Assembly: GCA_021158595.1 (NCBI GenBank)
Contig: JAGGUF010000079.1
Span: 1 to 34,801, forward strand
Length of the DNA stretch: 34,801 bases
From: a bacterium
Lineage (GTDB): Bacteria; Patescibacteriota; Minisyncoccia; Minisyncoccales; GCA-002788555
Reading direction: 5' to 3'
This document shows, piece by piece, positions 1-7,390 of this stretch. The notes below the pieces were generated by a model. It did no database searches, had not been told where the DNA came from, and saw only the letters and a program-made list of their open reading frames with translations. Both the position numbers and the translations under genes were made by a program. Position 1 is the first letter of the stretch, and each line of letters starts with the position of its first letter.

Positions 1-374
1 GGGATTATTAAAACATTGGAAATATTTCCAGTTTTGTCCATAAATGGTAAAAAGTGTCAACTTTCATCTTGCATATAACCGTTTTTAATGAAATTGAAAA
101 ATTAAATTTAGTTGAGTCTGCCCGTTGGGCCTCTGAAAGATTGAAGACTTCTGAGATATAAATCTTCTCAAATTCTTAAGAATAATGGAATATTTATGAA
201 AGTTACTCTTTCAATGTTTGTGGTTGGAAATCAGTTCTTTCAAAAGGAAAGTTTCTACTCTCTTTTCAAGAAACTCTTTTGGAAAATCCTTTGGTGGAGA
301 AATTATTTCCCCTTCTTTTTTTTAATGAAAGTTTGGATCGCCTTTTTGCTAAAGAAACCAAAGTTAAATCGAGA
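1..374. other. left-edge stretch without a confident gene
   Basis: I see no recognisable gene here. Two short protein-like frames exist: a GTG-started plus-strand frame at 54-161 (35 codons, ending in a charged ARWASERLKTSEI-like tail) and a minus-strand frame at about 225-330 rich in Lys/Glu/Pro. Neither has a clear ribosome binding site or a family I recognise. They could be decayed gene remnants or chance frames. Confidence 0.3.
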
Positions 375-1046
375 CTATAGCCAATTAGGGAAAAAATTGA
401 AAAAGAAAAGTAAAATTAAAAGAGAGATGGTGGGAATTGAAATGTTATCATCAATGAATTCAAGTTTTTCAAAAATTGTAGCAAAAATTGCTGCAATTAT
501 CCCTGCCCATCCCATTTTAAGACCGATCAATATACAAGTAAGAAGCATTGCTAAAGAACCTTCCCAGGCTTTAATTCTCCTTTTGTATTTTAAATTCCTG
601 ACGATTCCGGAAACACCATCTCCAAAGGACATAAAAAGAGCAGAAATTACTCCCAACCAAAAAGATTTATCAAAAAACCAGCCAATTAAAATAACAATTC
701 CCCACATCAAACAAAAGTTAACCTCGTGAATGTTTTCTTTCACTTGAAACCAATCAAAGAGTTTTCCCCTTTTGTGAGGAAAAAAGGTATAGATCGCTAA
801 TAAAATTGCTGAGAAAAAAGGCACAATTGGCTCACGAAAGAAAAATGGAATCAAAAGGGCAACAATTCCTGAAGCAAAAATATGGATGAATTTCCTTGCA
901 AAATAGGTTGCTGAATCTTTTGGATAGCCCCTTTTTAAAGCAAATCTAAAAACAAATTTTGCTAAAACCTGAACAACAAGCAAAACCCACAAAAAAAGCG
1001 GCAAAAACAAAATTAAATCATGGAAAATATCAACCTTTGTTATCAT
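375..1046 (-). CDS. dolichol/phytol kinase-like membrane protein (CTP-dependent polyprenol kinase family)
   Basis: This 223-residue protein is almost entirely hydrophobic, with about six to seven predicted membrane segments. It carries the landmarks of the SEC59/VTE5-like family: RKFIH at residues 51-55, FGDGVSGIVR at 141-150, KAWEGSLAM at 159-167, and an acidic DDN followed by IP near 199-205. Family members transfer phosphate from CTP to a polyprenol or phytol; here the likely role is making or recycling a lipid carrier phosphate, but the substrate cannot be read from sequence. It is the last gene of the minus-strand envelope block and is separated from the upstream tRNAs by a large repeat element. 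A phosphatidate cytidylyltransferase-like role is the main alternative. Confidence 0.75.
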   Translation of the reverse strand: MITKVDIFHDLILFLPLFLWVLLVVQVLAKFVFRFALKRGYPKDSATYFARKFIHIFASGIVALLIPFFFREPIVPFFSAILLAIYTFFPHKRGKLFDWFQVKENIHEVNFCLMWGIVILIGWFFDKSFWLGVISALFMSFGDGVSGIVRNLKYKRRIKAWEGSLAMLLTCILIGLKMGWAGIIAAIFATIFEKLEFIDDNISIPTISLLILLFFFNFFPNWL

Positions 1047-1054
1047 AATCTAAT

Positions 1055-1335
1055 AGTTGTAAAGTTTCACCACGTTGTTCACAATTAGGACAAGTTTCTC
1101 TTTAATCTTTTTGTATTTGGCTTTTGCCTTTTCCCTATATTTTTCCCTCCCCCACCTATATCCTCCCCCTCCCTAAGGGAGGAGGAGGATTGAGGAGGAT
1201 CTCCTCAATTTCCTCCTCCTTCCAGAGGGAGGGGGAGGATTAAGGTGGGGATCCCCCAAAATCCTCCCCCTCCCACAGGGAGGGGGAGGATTAAGGAGGG
1301 GGAGGGAATTCCTTATTGGTGAAACTGTACAAATA
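1055..1335. repeat. composite palindromic repeat element with terminal inverted repeats (locus A)
   Basis: Three consecutive palindromes of the form CCTCCCCCTCCC...GGGAGGGGGAGGATTAAGG occupy about 1142-1310. They are bounded by a near-perfect 16-bp inverted repeat, TTGTAAAGTTTCACCA at about 1058-1074 and its inverted partner (one mismatch) at about 1316-1331. The element fills the gap between tRNA-Ser and the dolichol-kinase-like gene. It shares its core with six other loci in the window but has different ends. Confidence 0.75.
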
Positions 1336-1391
1336 GTTTTTTGGCTTTGCTCTTTGATTTTTTAAAACTCAAAAAGAGAGATTTTATAATG

Positions 1392-1479
1392 CGGCGGGAG
1401 GAGGATTCGAACCTCCGGCAGGGATAAACCCTGCACTTGTTTTCGAAACAAGCCTGTTAAACCACTCCAGCATCCCGCC
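1392..1479 (-). tRNA. tRNA-Ser (anticodon CGA)
   Basis: The reverse complement folds into a class II tRNA. A 7-bp acceptor GGCGGGA/TCCCGCC, an anticodon stem CTTGT/ACAAG around loop TTCGAAA (anticodon CGA), a long variable arm TGCAGGG...CCCTGC, and a T-loop TTCGAAT are all present. The discriminator is G and CCA is not encoded. Its 5' end lies three bases after the encoded CCA of tRNA-Glu, so the two are a tandem transcript. Confidence 0.95.
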
Positions 1480-1482
1480 TTA

Positions 1483-1558
1483 TGGCGCCGCTTAGGGGAG
1501 TCGAACCCCTGTTACATGGCTGAGAACCATGCGTCCTGAACCACTAGACGAAAGCGGC
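1483..1558 (-). tRNA. tRNA-Glu (anticodon CTC), CCA encoded
   Basis: The reverse complement gives acceptor GCCGCTT/AAGCGGC, anticodon stem CATGG/CCATG around TTCTCAG (anticodon CTC), and T-arm AGGGG-TTCGACT-CCCCT. Discriminator G is followed directly by CCA in the DNA, unlike the neighbouring tRNA-Ser and the tRNA-Lys at 4485-4557. It follows the rhomboid gene by 15 bases. Confidence 0.95.
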
Positions 1559-1570
1559 ATTTTTAATTTT

Positions 1571-1599
1571 ATTTTACCTTCTTTGAAAAAATTTCACAA
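1571..1599 (-). promoter_or_regulatory. candidate promoter for tRNA-Glu/tRNA-Ser
   Basis: On the minus strand, TTGTGA (1594-1599) is followed after 17 bp by TAAAAT (1571-1576), placing a start a few bases before tRNA-Glu. The -35 box lies inside the 3' end of the rhomboid gene. AT-rich DNA makes chance matches possible. Confidence 0.45.
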
Positions 1600-2182
1600 G
1601 TAAAACTCCGAGTAAAAAACCTACAATATGAGCAGATGTTGCTATTCTCTCATCTGGAAGTAGAAACTGATAAACAAACCATATAAAAAGAAATACTATG
1701 GCAGGAATACTAACGGTAGTTAAAAAGAAGCCTAAAGGAACCAAGGTTCTTATTCTATTTCGAGGGTAAAGAACAAGATACCCTCCAAGTACTCCTGAAA
1801 CCGCTCCAGAAGCACCAATGGTAGGTATATTTATATTTGAGGTTAAAAAACAATAACTAAAATTGGCAATCAACCCACATAAAAGATAAAACACCAAAAA
1901 GCGGATTCTGCCCATTGCATGTTCCAGGTTATCTCCAAAAACCCATAAAAACCACATATTGCCAATTAAATGAAAAAAACCGCCATGCAAGAACATAGAA
2001 GAAAAGAGAGTACCAATTCGCTGACCAGCCAGAATGTTAGCAGGAACCATTCCAAAGGTCTTAATTGTTTCTTCAAGATGAGGGAATGTAAAAAGGAAAA
2101 TTATTGTATTTAAAAAAATCAATCCAATGGTAACAACTGGAGTTTTATGAAAGGAATATCCCTCATCATAAAGAGGTAACAT
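1574..2182 (-). CDS. rhomboid-family intramembrane serine protease
   Basis: This 202-residue polytopic membrane protein cleaves transmembrane substrates within the bilayer. Rhomboid landmarks are visible: FLHGGFFHLIGNMWFLW (residues 64-80, with H71 and N75 of the oxyanion region), the catalytic serine motif GASGAVSG (S125), and the catalytic histidine in AHIVGFLLG (H185). About six membrane segments are expected, as in the minimal bacterial form. It follows the CtpA-type protease on the same strand, with a palindromic repeat between them, and precedes two tRNAs. No strong Shine-Dalgarno sequence is seen before the ATG. The physiological substrate is unknown. Confidence 0.92.
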   Translation of the reverse strand: MLPLYDEGYSFHKTPVVTIGLIFLNTIIFLFTFPHLEETIKTFGMVPANILAGQRIGTLFSSMFLHGGFFHLIGNMWFLWVFGDNLEHAMGRIRFLVFYLLCGLIANFSYCFLTSNINIPTIGASGAVSGVLGGYLVLYPRNRIRTLVPLGFFLTTVSIPAIVFLFIWFVYQFLLPDERIATSAHIVGFLLGVLLVKFFQRR

Positions 2183-2187
2183 AAAGG

Positions 2188-2225
2188 TTTAAAATTCTAA
2201 ATTTCAAATTCTAAGTAGCGAATTC
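2188..2225. repeat. AT-rich micro-repeat upstream of the rhomboid gene
   Basis: A run of reiterated words of the type AAATTCTAAATTTCAAATTC lies just before the rhomboid start. The same vocabulary recurs in the mraZ leader, at the pilin-like gene start, and inside the proS and rnhB coding regions. Confidence 0.45.
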
Positions 2226-2228
2226 AAA

Positions 2229-2325
2229 TCCCTCCCCACCTATATCCTCCTCCCAGGTGGAGGAAGAAGATTAAGGAGGGAGTGGGAGAATATCAAAGCA
2301 TTACCAAAGTGGTTGGCAATTAAAA
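2229..2325. repeat. palindromic repeat element (locus B)
   Basis: A CCTCCCCACCTATATCCTCC arm pairs with a GGAGG...AAGGAGGGAGTGGGAG arm. The right end, read inward, is TTGCCAACCACTTTGGTAAT, the conserved terminus seen at other loci. It fills the gap between the CtpA-type protease and the rhomboid gene and slightly overlaps the protease stop region. Confidence 0.7.
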
Positions 2326-3483
2326 TTTAGATAATTCTTCTATACCTCTTTCTAATTGAAGATCTTTTCCCTTTTCTATATCCTCCTTTCTTTCTAAAAT
2401 TTCTATATCTGGAGAAATTCCATTGCCCTCAATACACTTACCAGAAGGTAAAAGCCAGTGAGCAACAGTTAATTTTAAAGAAGATCCACCTTTTAAAGGA
2501 ACAAATTCCTGAACTGTGCCCTTTCCAAAACTTCTTTCACCAATTAATTTAGTATTAGAGGGATAATTCTCTTTTAAGGCCCCGGCTAAAATCTCAGAGG
2601 CAGAGGCAGAACCCTTGTTTATCAAAATAACTATTTTAAGACTTGAAAGGGTTCCTGGACCCTTTGATTTTATCTCTTTAACTTTTCCCTCCCCAAGATC
2701 TTCTTTTACAATTATTCTTCCTTTTTCAATAAAGAAATTTCCGATATCTACAGCAGCCGAGAGATAGCCTCCAGGATTGTTTCGGAGATCAAGAATGATC
2801 TTTTTTATATTTTTATTAAGAATCTCTTGGTATACCCTTTCAAATTCTGAGGGCGCATCTTCATAAAAATTGTAAAGTTGAACATAAGCAATGTCGTTTT
2901 TGAGAATAGTCAAGTCAAGGGTAGGAATATCAATTTTGGCTCTGATAATCTTCTTGTTAAAAATTTGATCTCCTCTTTTAATCTTTAAATTTACCATTGT
3001 TCCTCTTCTTCCTCTAATTTTCATTACTGCTTGGATTAAACTCATTTTTTTTGTGCTTTCACCATTTACCTCTAAAATCTTATCTCCTGGCAAAAGTCCA
3101 GCCGCTTCTGCCGGAGTACCCTTAATAGGAGAGATTATTGTAAGCACATTGTCTCGAATACCAATCTCTGCTCCAATTCCTTCATAACTTCCGGTAAGAT
3201 TTTCTTTAAATTGGGAGGTTTCTTCAGGAGAAAGAAAGTCTGAATAAGGATCACCCAGGCTATCTACCAAGCCCTGGATGGCTCCATACAGCATTTTCTC
3301 TTTATCTTTTTCGGAGAAGTTATAAAACTTGGTTTCAATCTCATGCCAGGCTTCAAAAAAGGGAGTAAAGTCTGTTCCTTTTTGAAGTTCGATATTAAGT
3401 TTCTGATTAAAGAAATATCCTGTCCAGAATCCAATTACCAAAATTAAGGTTAAGATAAAAATAAACTTCAAATCCAATTTCAT
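2320..3483 (-). CDS. ctpA: carboxyl-terminal processing peptidase (S41 family, CtpA/Prc type)
   Basis: This 387-residue serine protease degrades or trims extracytoplasmic proteins from their C-termini. An N-terminal signal anchor (about residues 5-25) is followed by a conserved cap segment (GDPYSDFLSPEE, 77-88), a PDZ domain (about 100-185), and the S41 protease domain. The catalytic dyad is predicted as Ser296 in GSASASEI and Lys321 in SFGKGTVQ, with Gln325 also conserved. The 25-residue Ser-Lys spacing matches the family. It lies 26 bases after the LCP gene, suggesting co-transcription in an envelope cluster. Confidence 0.95.
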   Translation of the reverse strand: MKLDLKFIFILTLILVIGFWTGYFFNQKLNIELQKGTDFTPFFEAWHEIETKFYNFSEKDKEKMLYGAIQGLVDSLGDPYSDFLSPEETSQFKENLTGSYEGIGAEIGIRDNVLTIISPIKGTPAEAAGLLPGDKILEVNGESTKKMSLIQAVMKIRGRRGTMVNLKIKRGDQIFNKKIIRAKIDIPTLDLTILKNDIAYVQLYNFYEDAPSEFERVYQEILNKNIKKIILDLRNNPGGYLSAAVDIGNFFIEKGRIIVKEDLGEGKVKEIKSKGPGTLSSLKIVILINKGSASASEILAGALKENYPSNTKLIGERSFGKGTVQEFVPLKGGSSLKLTVAHWLLPSGKCIEGNGISPDIEILERKEDIEKGKDLQLERGIEELSKF

Positions 3484-3509
3484 AAACTTCTAATTTTCTA
3501 AATAGGTTA

Positions 3510-4481
3510 TTATTTGCTCTTTACTGTTGTTTTCTTAAAGGAACCTACAGAATCACTATTGCTTCCCGCATATTGAAATATATTTTGGCATCTTTGCTGA
3601 ATCTCTGAAAAATCCCCTCCTTTAGGTAAAAGGATATAAGCCCCGGCGCGGGTATGGGTTGAATAAAGATAGTTTGATTTATCAAAAACCATCTTGGTCA
3701 TTTTCTTGATTTTGAAAGAAGAAGCCATTTGTATCAAGTCCTTCATTTGAGAAAGGGGAAGATCTGTTTCTATATGTCTGTTCAGACTATTAAAAATCCC
3801 CCAGATCTTATCAGGCCTGGTTAAAAGTTGTAAAGAAAAAACCTTATCTTTAATAGCCTCAAGAACCTTCTGTTGGCGTCTCATTCTTCCAAAATCAGAA
3901 TCAATACTTCTTGATCCTATATAAGCCAAGGTTTCTGTTCCTGAAAGATGATTTTTCCCAGGATGAATTTTTACATAATTGCCATAAAAATCTGTGGAAA
4001 AATATCTATCCTCCCAAACATCAATTCCTCCCAGGGTATCTACTATCTCTTTAAGAGCATAAACATCTCCTTTTATTCCAAAATCAATATCAAGGCCTGT
4101 AACCTTCTCTACCACCTCCTCTGCCAACTTTAATCCTCCTCCATTGGGGTCTTTTCTCTCTCCTACCACATAGGCATAATTTATTTTTTGCTTTCCATAT
4201 CCAGGTATAGAAACCCAAAGATCACGAGGAATAGAAATTAAAGCCGCCTCTCCAGTGTCCTTTTTGTAAGAAAAAATCATTATGCTATCAGTAAGTCCTC
4301 CTAAGGGTTGTTCTCCCAAAATTAAAATATCCCATCTTTGATCCTCTTTTGGCAAGAAAGAGAAATCAGGATTTTCAACACTTATGACAGAAAAGGTATG
4401 AGCGCCTTTTAGAAAAATTACTCCTGCCAAAATAAAAAATAACCCCAAAACAAATAAAATAACCTTTTTGAGTTTATTCAT
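3510..4481 (-). CDS. LytR-CpsA-Psr (LCP) family cell-wall glycopolymer ligase
   Basis: LCP enzymes transfer polyprenyl-phosphate-linked glycopolymers to peptidoglycan or proteins on the outer face of the membrane. This 323-residue protein has an N-terminal signal anchor (about 5-24) and a single LCP domain. It shows LTDSIMI (Asp65), ISIPRD (Arg86, Asp87), INYAY (Asn101), and the Arg-rich FGRMRRQQ near 198-204. The ATG is the only plausible start, since no other Met occurs before residue 68. That ATG lies three bases after the tRNA-Lys 3' end, so its only Shine-Dalgarno sequence lies within the tRNA acceptor stem. No C-terminal LytR_C domain is evident. Confidence 0.93.
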   Translation of the reverse strand: MNKLKKVILFVLGLFFILAGVIFLKGAHTFSVISVENPDFSFLPKEDQRWDILILGEQPLGGLTDSIMIFSYKKDTGEAALISIPRDLWVSIPGYGKQKINYAYVVGERKDPNGGGLKLAEEVVEKVTGLDIDFGIKGDVYALKEIVDTLGGIDVWEDRYFSTDFYGNYVKIHPGKNHLSGTETLAYIGSRSIDSDFGRMRRQQKVLEAIKDKVFSLQLLTRPDKIWGIFNSLNRHIETDLPLSQMKDLIQMASSFKIKKMTKMVFDKSNYLYSTHTRAGAYILLPKGGDFSEIQQRCQNIFQYAGSNSDSVGSFKKTTVKSK

Positions 4482-4484
4482 ATG

Positions 4485-4557
4485 TGCCTCCGCCGCGACT
4501 CGAACGCGGAACCTTGGGCTTAAAAGGCCCCTACTCTACCAATTGAGTTACGGAGGC
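4485..4557 (-). tRNA. tRNA-Lys (anticodon TTT)
   Basis: The reverse complement gives acceptor GCCTCCG/CGGAGGC, D-arm ACTC...GAGT, anticodon loop CTTTTAA (anticodon TTT), and T-arm CCGCG-TTCGAGT-CGCGG. The first anticodon-stem pair appears to be a G-A mismatch. Discriminator A is present and CCA is not encoded. The LCP start codon follows after three bases. Confidence 0.95.
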
Positions 4558-4565
4558 AGATTATT

Positions 4566-4593
4566 ATTTTACCCCAAAATAAAAAAATTTCAA
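4566..4593 (-). promoter_or_regulatory. promoter for tRNA-Lys and probably the LCP gene
   Basis: On the minus strand TTGAAA (4588-4593) and TAAAAT (4566-4571) are separated by 16 bp. A start about seven bases downstream would fall right at the tRNA 5' end, as is usual for tRNA genes. No separate promoter fits between tRNA-Lys and the LCP gene. Confidence 0.6.
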
Positions 4594-4620
4594 GACCGAT
4601 ATTATTGTCAGTTTTTAGTG

Positions 4621-6336
4621 TCACTTGTTAGGGGGTATTCCCAGGTAACTAAAAAGATATTGAGCAATATCATGAAAAACAGGAGCCAAAGAATCTGAAG
4701 AGAATCTTACACCATGAGGATTATCCAATTTCAAAAAAATTAAAAATTCAGGATCAAAGGCTGGAGCAAAACCCACAAAGGAATGAATGGTTCTGTCAGG
4801 AAAGTACCCTCCTCTTTTAATATCAGGAACCTGGGCAGTTCCTGTTTTACCGGCAATTAAATATCCATCCACTCCTGCCTTCTTTCCATAGCCCCTTTTT
4901 ACCACACTTACCATCATTGCCGTAAGATAAAAGGCAGTTTGGGGAGAGATAACCTGACAAAGAGTCTCTGGCTGAATCTCTTCTTCTGTTTTATCGGGAT
5001 GAATAATTTTTTTCACTACATGGGGTCTTACCATCTTGCCTTGATTAGCAATAGCAGAAAAGGCAGCGACAATTTGAATGGGGGTAACGGCAATTCCCTG
5101 ACCAAAAGAAGCATTGGCATACTCGATTTTCTTTTCTTTTGATTTTGGATACAAAATATTGGAGATACTTCCCGGAACCTCCCCTGCCAGGTCAATCCCT
5201 GTTTTTTTACCAAAACCAAATTTTTTTACATATTCTATAAACTTCTCCCTCCCTAACTTTTCCTCTACAAACACTGCTCCAGTATTTAAAGAAAGTTCAA
5301 GAACCTCAGTCATTGTTTTTTCCCCATGACTTTTAAGATCTGCATTTCTTATAATATGAGAGCCTATTCTAACCTCTCCTTTATCAATATAGGTAGTATC
5401 AGGAGCCACCACTCCTTCCTCTAAAGCACCTGCCATTGTAATAGGTTTAAAAATTGAACCTGGTTCAAAGGGAATAGAAATGGCTGGGTTTTTATAATCT
5501 TCCATCTCAAATTTGGGAAACTCATTAGGATCAAATTTAGGTTTGTTTGAAGGTCCTCTGGAAGCCATTGCCAAGATCTCTCCTGTCTTGGGATCAGAGA
5601 CAATAATGGTCCCTCCATCGGCTCCATATTTTTTAACACTTTCCTCTAACTTCCCCTCAATAAAAAACTGAATATTATAATCTAAGGTTAAGACCAGATT
5701 ATCTCCATCTATAGGATCTTGGATTTTATTAAAAGAGGAAAATATCTCCCTTCCTTTTGCATCTACTACTCCCTCTCGAAACCCATCCTTCCCTCGAAGA
5801 TTATTCTGATAATATTCCTCCAAGCCATACTGTCCCTTGTTCTCTTTGTTACAAAAGCCTACCACATGAGAAGCCATCTCTCTTTGAGGATATTCCCTTT
5901 CAAAGTTCATTTCAAAATGAACCCCTTTGATATTTTTAATCTTCTCTCCTTCTGTTGCTGGAATCTCCTTTAAAAATACCCAGGGATCTTCTTTATTTGA
6001 TACCTTCTCAAAAACCTCTTTCTCATCCATTTCAAGTAGGTTTGCTAAAATCTTTGAGGTGCTTTCAGGATCTTCTATTTCTCTGGTCGCTATGTAAACC
6101 TTCCTTGTGCCTTTATTCTCTGCCAAAGGAATTTGTCCATCTGAGAAAGAAATAGTCCCTCTCTTTGCTAAAAGTTTAGACTTTCTGATATGTTGTGAAT
6201 CAGCCAATTTTTTATACTCATCATGCTTTATTATCTGAATGTAAAATAAGCGACCTACAATAGTCGCTGCTAATACAAAAAACAAAAAAATTAAAAAAGA
6301 AATGCGAAAATTATTAGAACTCATCCTTGAAAGCAT
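4621..6336 (-). CDS. ftsI: FtsI/PBP2-type peptidoglycan D,D-transpeptidase
   Basis: This class B penicillin-binding protein cross-links peptidoglycan at the septum or side wall. Its 571 residues comprise an N-terminal membrane anchor (about 11-32), a dimerisation domain (about 55-210) and a transpeptidase domain with all three motifs: S294-x-x-K297 (GSIFKP), S349-L-N351, and K497-T-G499 (GKTGTAQ). No PASTA repeats follow. Position downstream of mraZ and an ftsL-like gene argues for the divisome enzyme FtsI rather than elongation PBP2. The start abuts a palindromic repeat whose G-rich arm (GGGAAGGGGGG just before the ATG) is the only Shine-Dalgarno-like sequence. A second Met at residue 5 lacks a spaced site. 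Confidence 0.95.
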   Translation of the reverse strand: MLSRMSSNNFRISFLIFLFFVLAATIVGRLFYIQIIKHDEYKKLADSQHIRKSKLLAKRGTISFSDGQIPLAENKGTRKVYIATREIEDPESTSKILANLLEMDEKEVFEKVSNKEDPWVFLKEIPATEGEKIKNIKGVHFEMNFEREYPQREMASHVVGFCNKENKGQYGLEEYYQNNLRGKDGFREGVVDAKGREIFSSFNKIQDPIDGDNLVLTLDYNIQFFIEGKLEESVKKYGADGGTIIVSDPKTGEILAMASRGPSNKPKFDPNEFPKFEMEDYKNPAISIPFEPGSIFKPITMAGALEEGVVAPDTTYIDKGEVRIGSHIIRNADLKSHGEKTMTEVLELSLNTGAVFVEEKLGREKFIEYVKKFGFGKKTGIDLAGEVPGSISNILYPKSKEKKIEYANASFGQGIAVTPIQIVAAFSAIANQGKMVRPHVVKKIIHPDKTEEEIQPETLCQVISPQTAFYLTAMMVSVVKRGYGKKAGVDGYLIAGKTGTAQVPDIKRGGYFPDRTIHSFVGFAPAFDPEFLIFLKLDNPHGVRFSSDSLAPVFHDIAQYLFSYLGIPPNK

Positions 6337-6411
6337 CCCCCCTTCCCTCTGGAAAGAGGATTAAGGAGAGGGAGGAAGAATATCAGAGCCTTAAAGTAGT
6401 TGGCAATTATG
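6337..6411. repeat. palindromic repeat element (locus C) between ftsL and ftsI
   Basis: The element reads CCCCCCTTCCCTCTGG...GAGGATTAAGGAGAGGGAGG, followed by AATATCAGAGCC and the conserved terminus (inward CATAATTGCCAACTACTTTA). It lies inside an otherwise tightly packed division operon and reaches the ftsI start codon. Confidence 0.65.
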
Positions 6412-6413
6412 TC

Positions 6414-6788
6414 TTATTTATTACCAAGGGCAGTAGATGAAGAGTAGTCTCCCTTAAGATATCTTACATCATTTGCCCTTACTAATTTTAGTTCCTTGGC
6501 TGCCTCCTGAAGTTTATCCAAAGAGGTAAATTCTTTAATCTGGGAATTAAGTCTTTCTATATCCTGCTCTAATTTTATCAATTCCTTTTCTTTGTCTCTC
6601 AAATCAAAATTTATCTCTACCATTTTTAGATTAAGATATAAATAAGAAAAAAAACAGAGAATAATCAAAAAGGAAACAAAAAATACAGGAAGATGACATC
6701 TGCCTTCTTTCCTTTTCAAAATTCTTCGGGTCTTAACCCTTTTTTTAGAGTAAGTTATTGAAGAAGTAACAGATAAAGCCTGGGGCAT
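6414..6788 (-). CDS. ftsL: FtsL-like bitopic cell-division protein
   Basis: The 124-residue product has a basic N-terminal tail (about 15-30), one membrane segment (about 33-53), and a heptad-like coiled coil (about 56-100). This is the size and topology of FtsL or FtsB/DivIC proteins, which bridge the divisome to PBP/FtsW activation. The name rests mainly on position between mraZ (15 bases upstream) and ftsI, the usual ftsL slot in the dcw cluster. Sequence alone would not exclude FtsB/DivIC. The usual neighbour rsmH is absent. Confidence 0.75.
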   Translation of the reverse strand: MPQALSVTSSITYSKKRVKTRRILKRKEGRCHLPVFFVSFLIILCFFSYLYLNLKMVEINFDLRDKEKELIKLEQDIERLNSQIKEFTSLDKLQEAAKELKLVRANDVRYLKGDYSSSTALGNK

Positions 6789-6803
6789 AAGAAAGTATTT
6801 GGG

Positions 6804-7235
6804 TTATACTCCTAACTGACTTAACCTCTCTGCCATATTTCCTACCTCTCTTTCTGATTTCTTCTGATATTCCTCCCATCTTTTATCATTCCAAAGTTCA
6901 ATGTGGTTATATAGACCTACTATTACTACTCTTTTTTTAAGATCGGCATATTTTTTTAAATAGTCTGGAATCAAAATCCTTCCTAAATTATCAAGGGTTA
7001 CCTCCATTGCTCCAGAAAGCATAATTCGCTGAAAACCTCGGGCATCGGCTCGACCCAAAGGAAGTTTTCCTAATTTCTCTGCCAACTTTTTCCACTCTCT
7101 TTCGGGATATAAGAATAGGCATCCATCAAGACCTCGCGTGATAATTACCTTCTTCTTGAGTTGTTGACGAAACTTGGCTGGTATAGACAACCGTTTCTTT
7201 TCATCTAATGAATATTGGTATTCACCTATAAACAC
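6804..7235 (-). CDS. mraZ: MraZ transcriptional regulator of the division cluster
   Basis: MraZ is a ring-forming, AbrB-fold DNA-binding protein that regulates the dcw operon it heads. The 143-residue product has the two characteristic half-repeats. The first is near residues 5-50 (GEYQYSLDEKKRLSIPAKFR). The second is near 75-120, containing AMEVTLDNLGRILIP. The start is GTG, since an upstream ATG runs into a stop after five codons. The gene heads mraZ-ftsL-ftsI, and its leader carries direct repeats resembling MraZ operators. Confidence 0.95.
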   Translation of the reverse strand: MFIGEYQYSLDEKKRLSIPAKFRQQLKKKVIITRGLDGCLFLYPEREWKKLAEKLGKLPLGRADARGFQRIMLSGAMEVTLDNLGRILIPDYLKKYADLKKRVVIVGLYNHIELWNDKRWEEYQKKSEREVGNMAERLSQLGV

Positions 7236-7240
7236 AGTTC

Positions 7241-7320
7241 CATTTTAACATCCTAACATACTAACATTTAACAATATTTAAGATTTAAAATGTTAGAATA
7301 CTAAAATGTTAAGATGTTAG
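7241..7320. repeat. AT-rich word repeats in the mraZ leader
   Basis: Three AACAT words on the left (TAACATCCTAACATACTAACAT) and three ATGTTA words on the right (about 7290-7320) make an imperfect inverted arrangement upstream of the mraZ GTG. The vocabulary matches other AT-rich micro-repeats in this window. The transcript leader could fold here. Confidence 0.45.
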
Positions 7321-7335
7321 TAGAAATTCGGTTTT

Positions 7336-7370
7336 CCCCAAGGAAAGGGAGTTTTCCCCAACTTTTTCCA
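7336..7370 (-). promoter_or_regulatory. candidate MraZ operator (TGGGG direct repeats)
   Basis: Read on the minus strand, TTGGGGAAAAC occurs twice, exactly 20 bp apart (7351-7360 and 7331-7340 on the plus strand as GTTTTCCCCA). A weaker TGGAA lies a further 10 bp upstream. Known MraZ operators are TGGGN direct repeats with a 10-bp period, so three of four positions in this register fit. Confidence 0.6.
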
Positions 7371-7390
7371 CATTTTATCCTTTCATTTCC

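Noticed and set aside
196..729. 177-codon plus-strand open frame
   Set aside because: Most of it is antisense to the dolichol-kinase-like gene, which has clear family motifs; the encoded peptide is low-complexity and has no ribosome binding site.
1142..1310. CRISPR-like array because of repeated blocks
   Set aside because: The blocks are adjacent palindromes without unique spacers of constant length, and no cas genes are present.
7236..7330. Possible riboswitch in the long mraZ leader
   Set aside because: Only AT-rich word repeats are visible; no known riboswitch motif is recognised.
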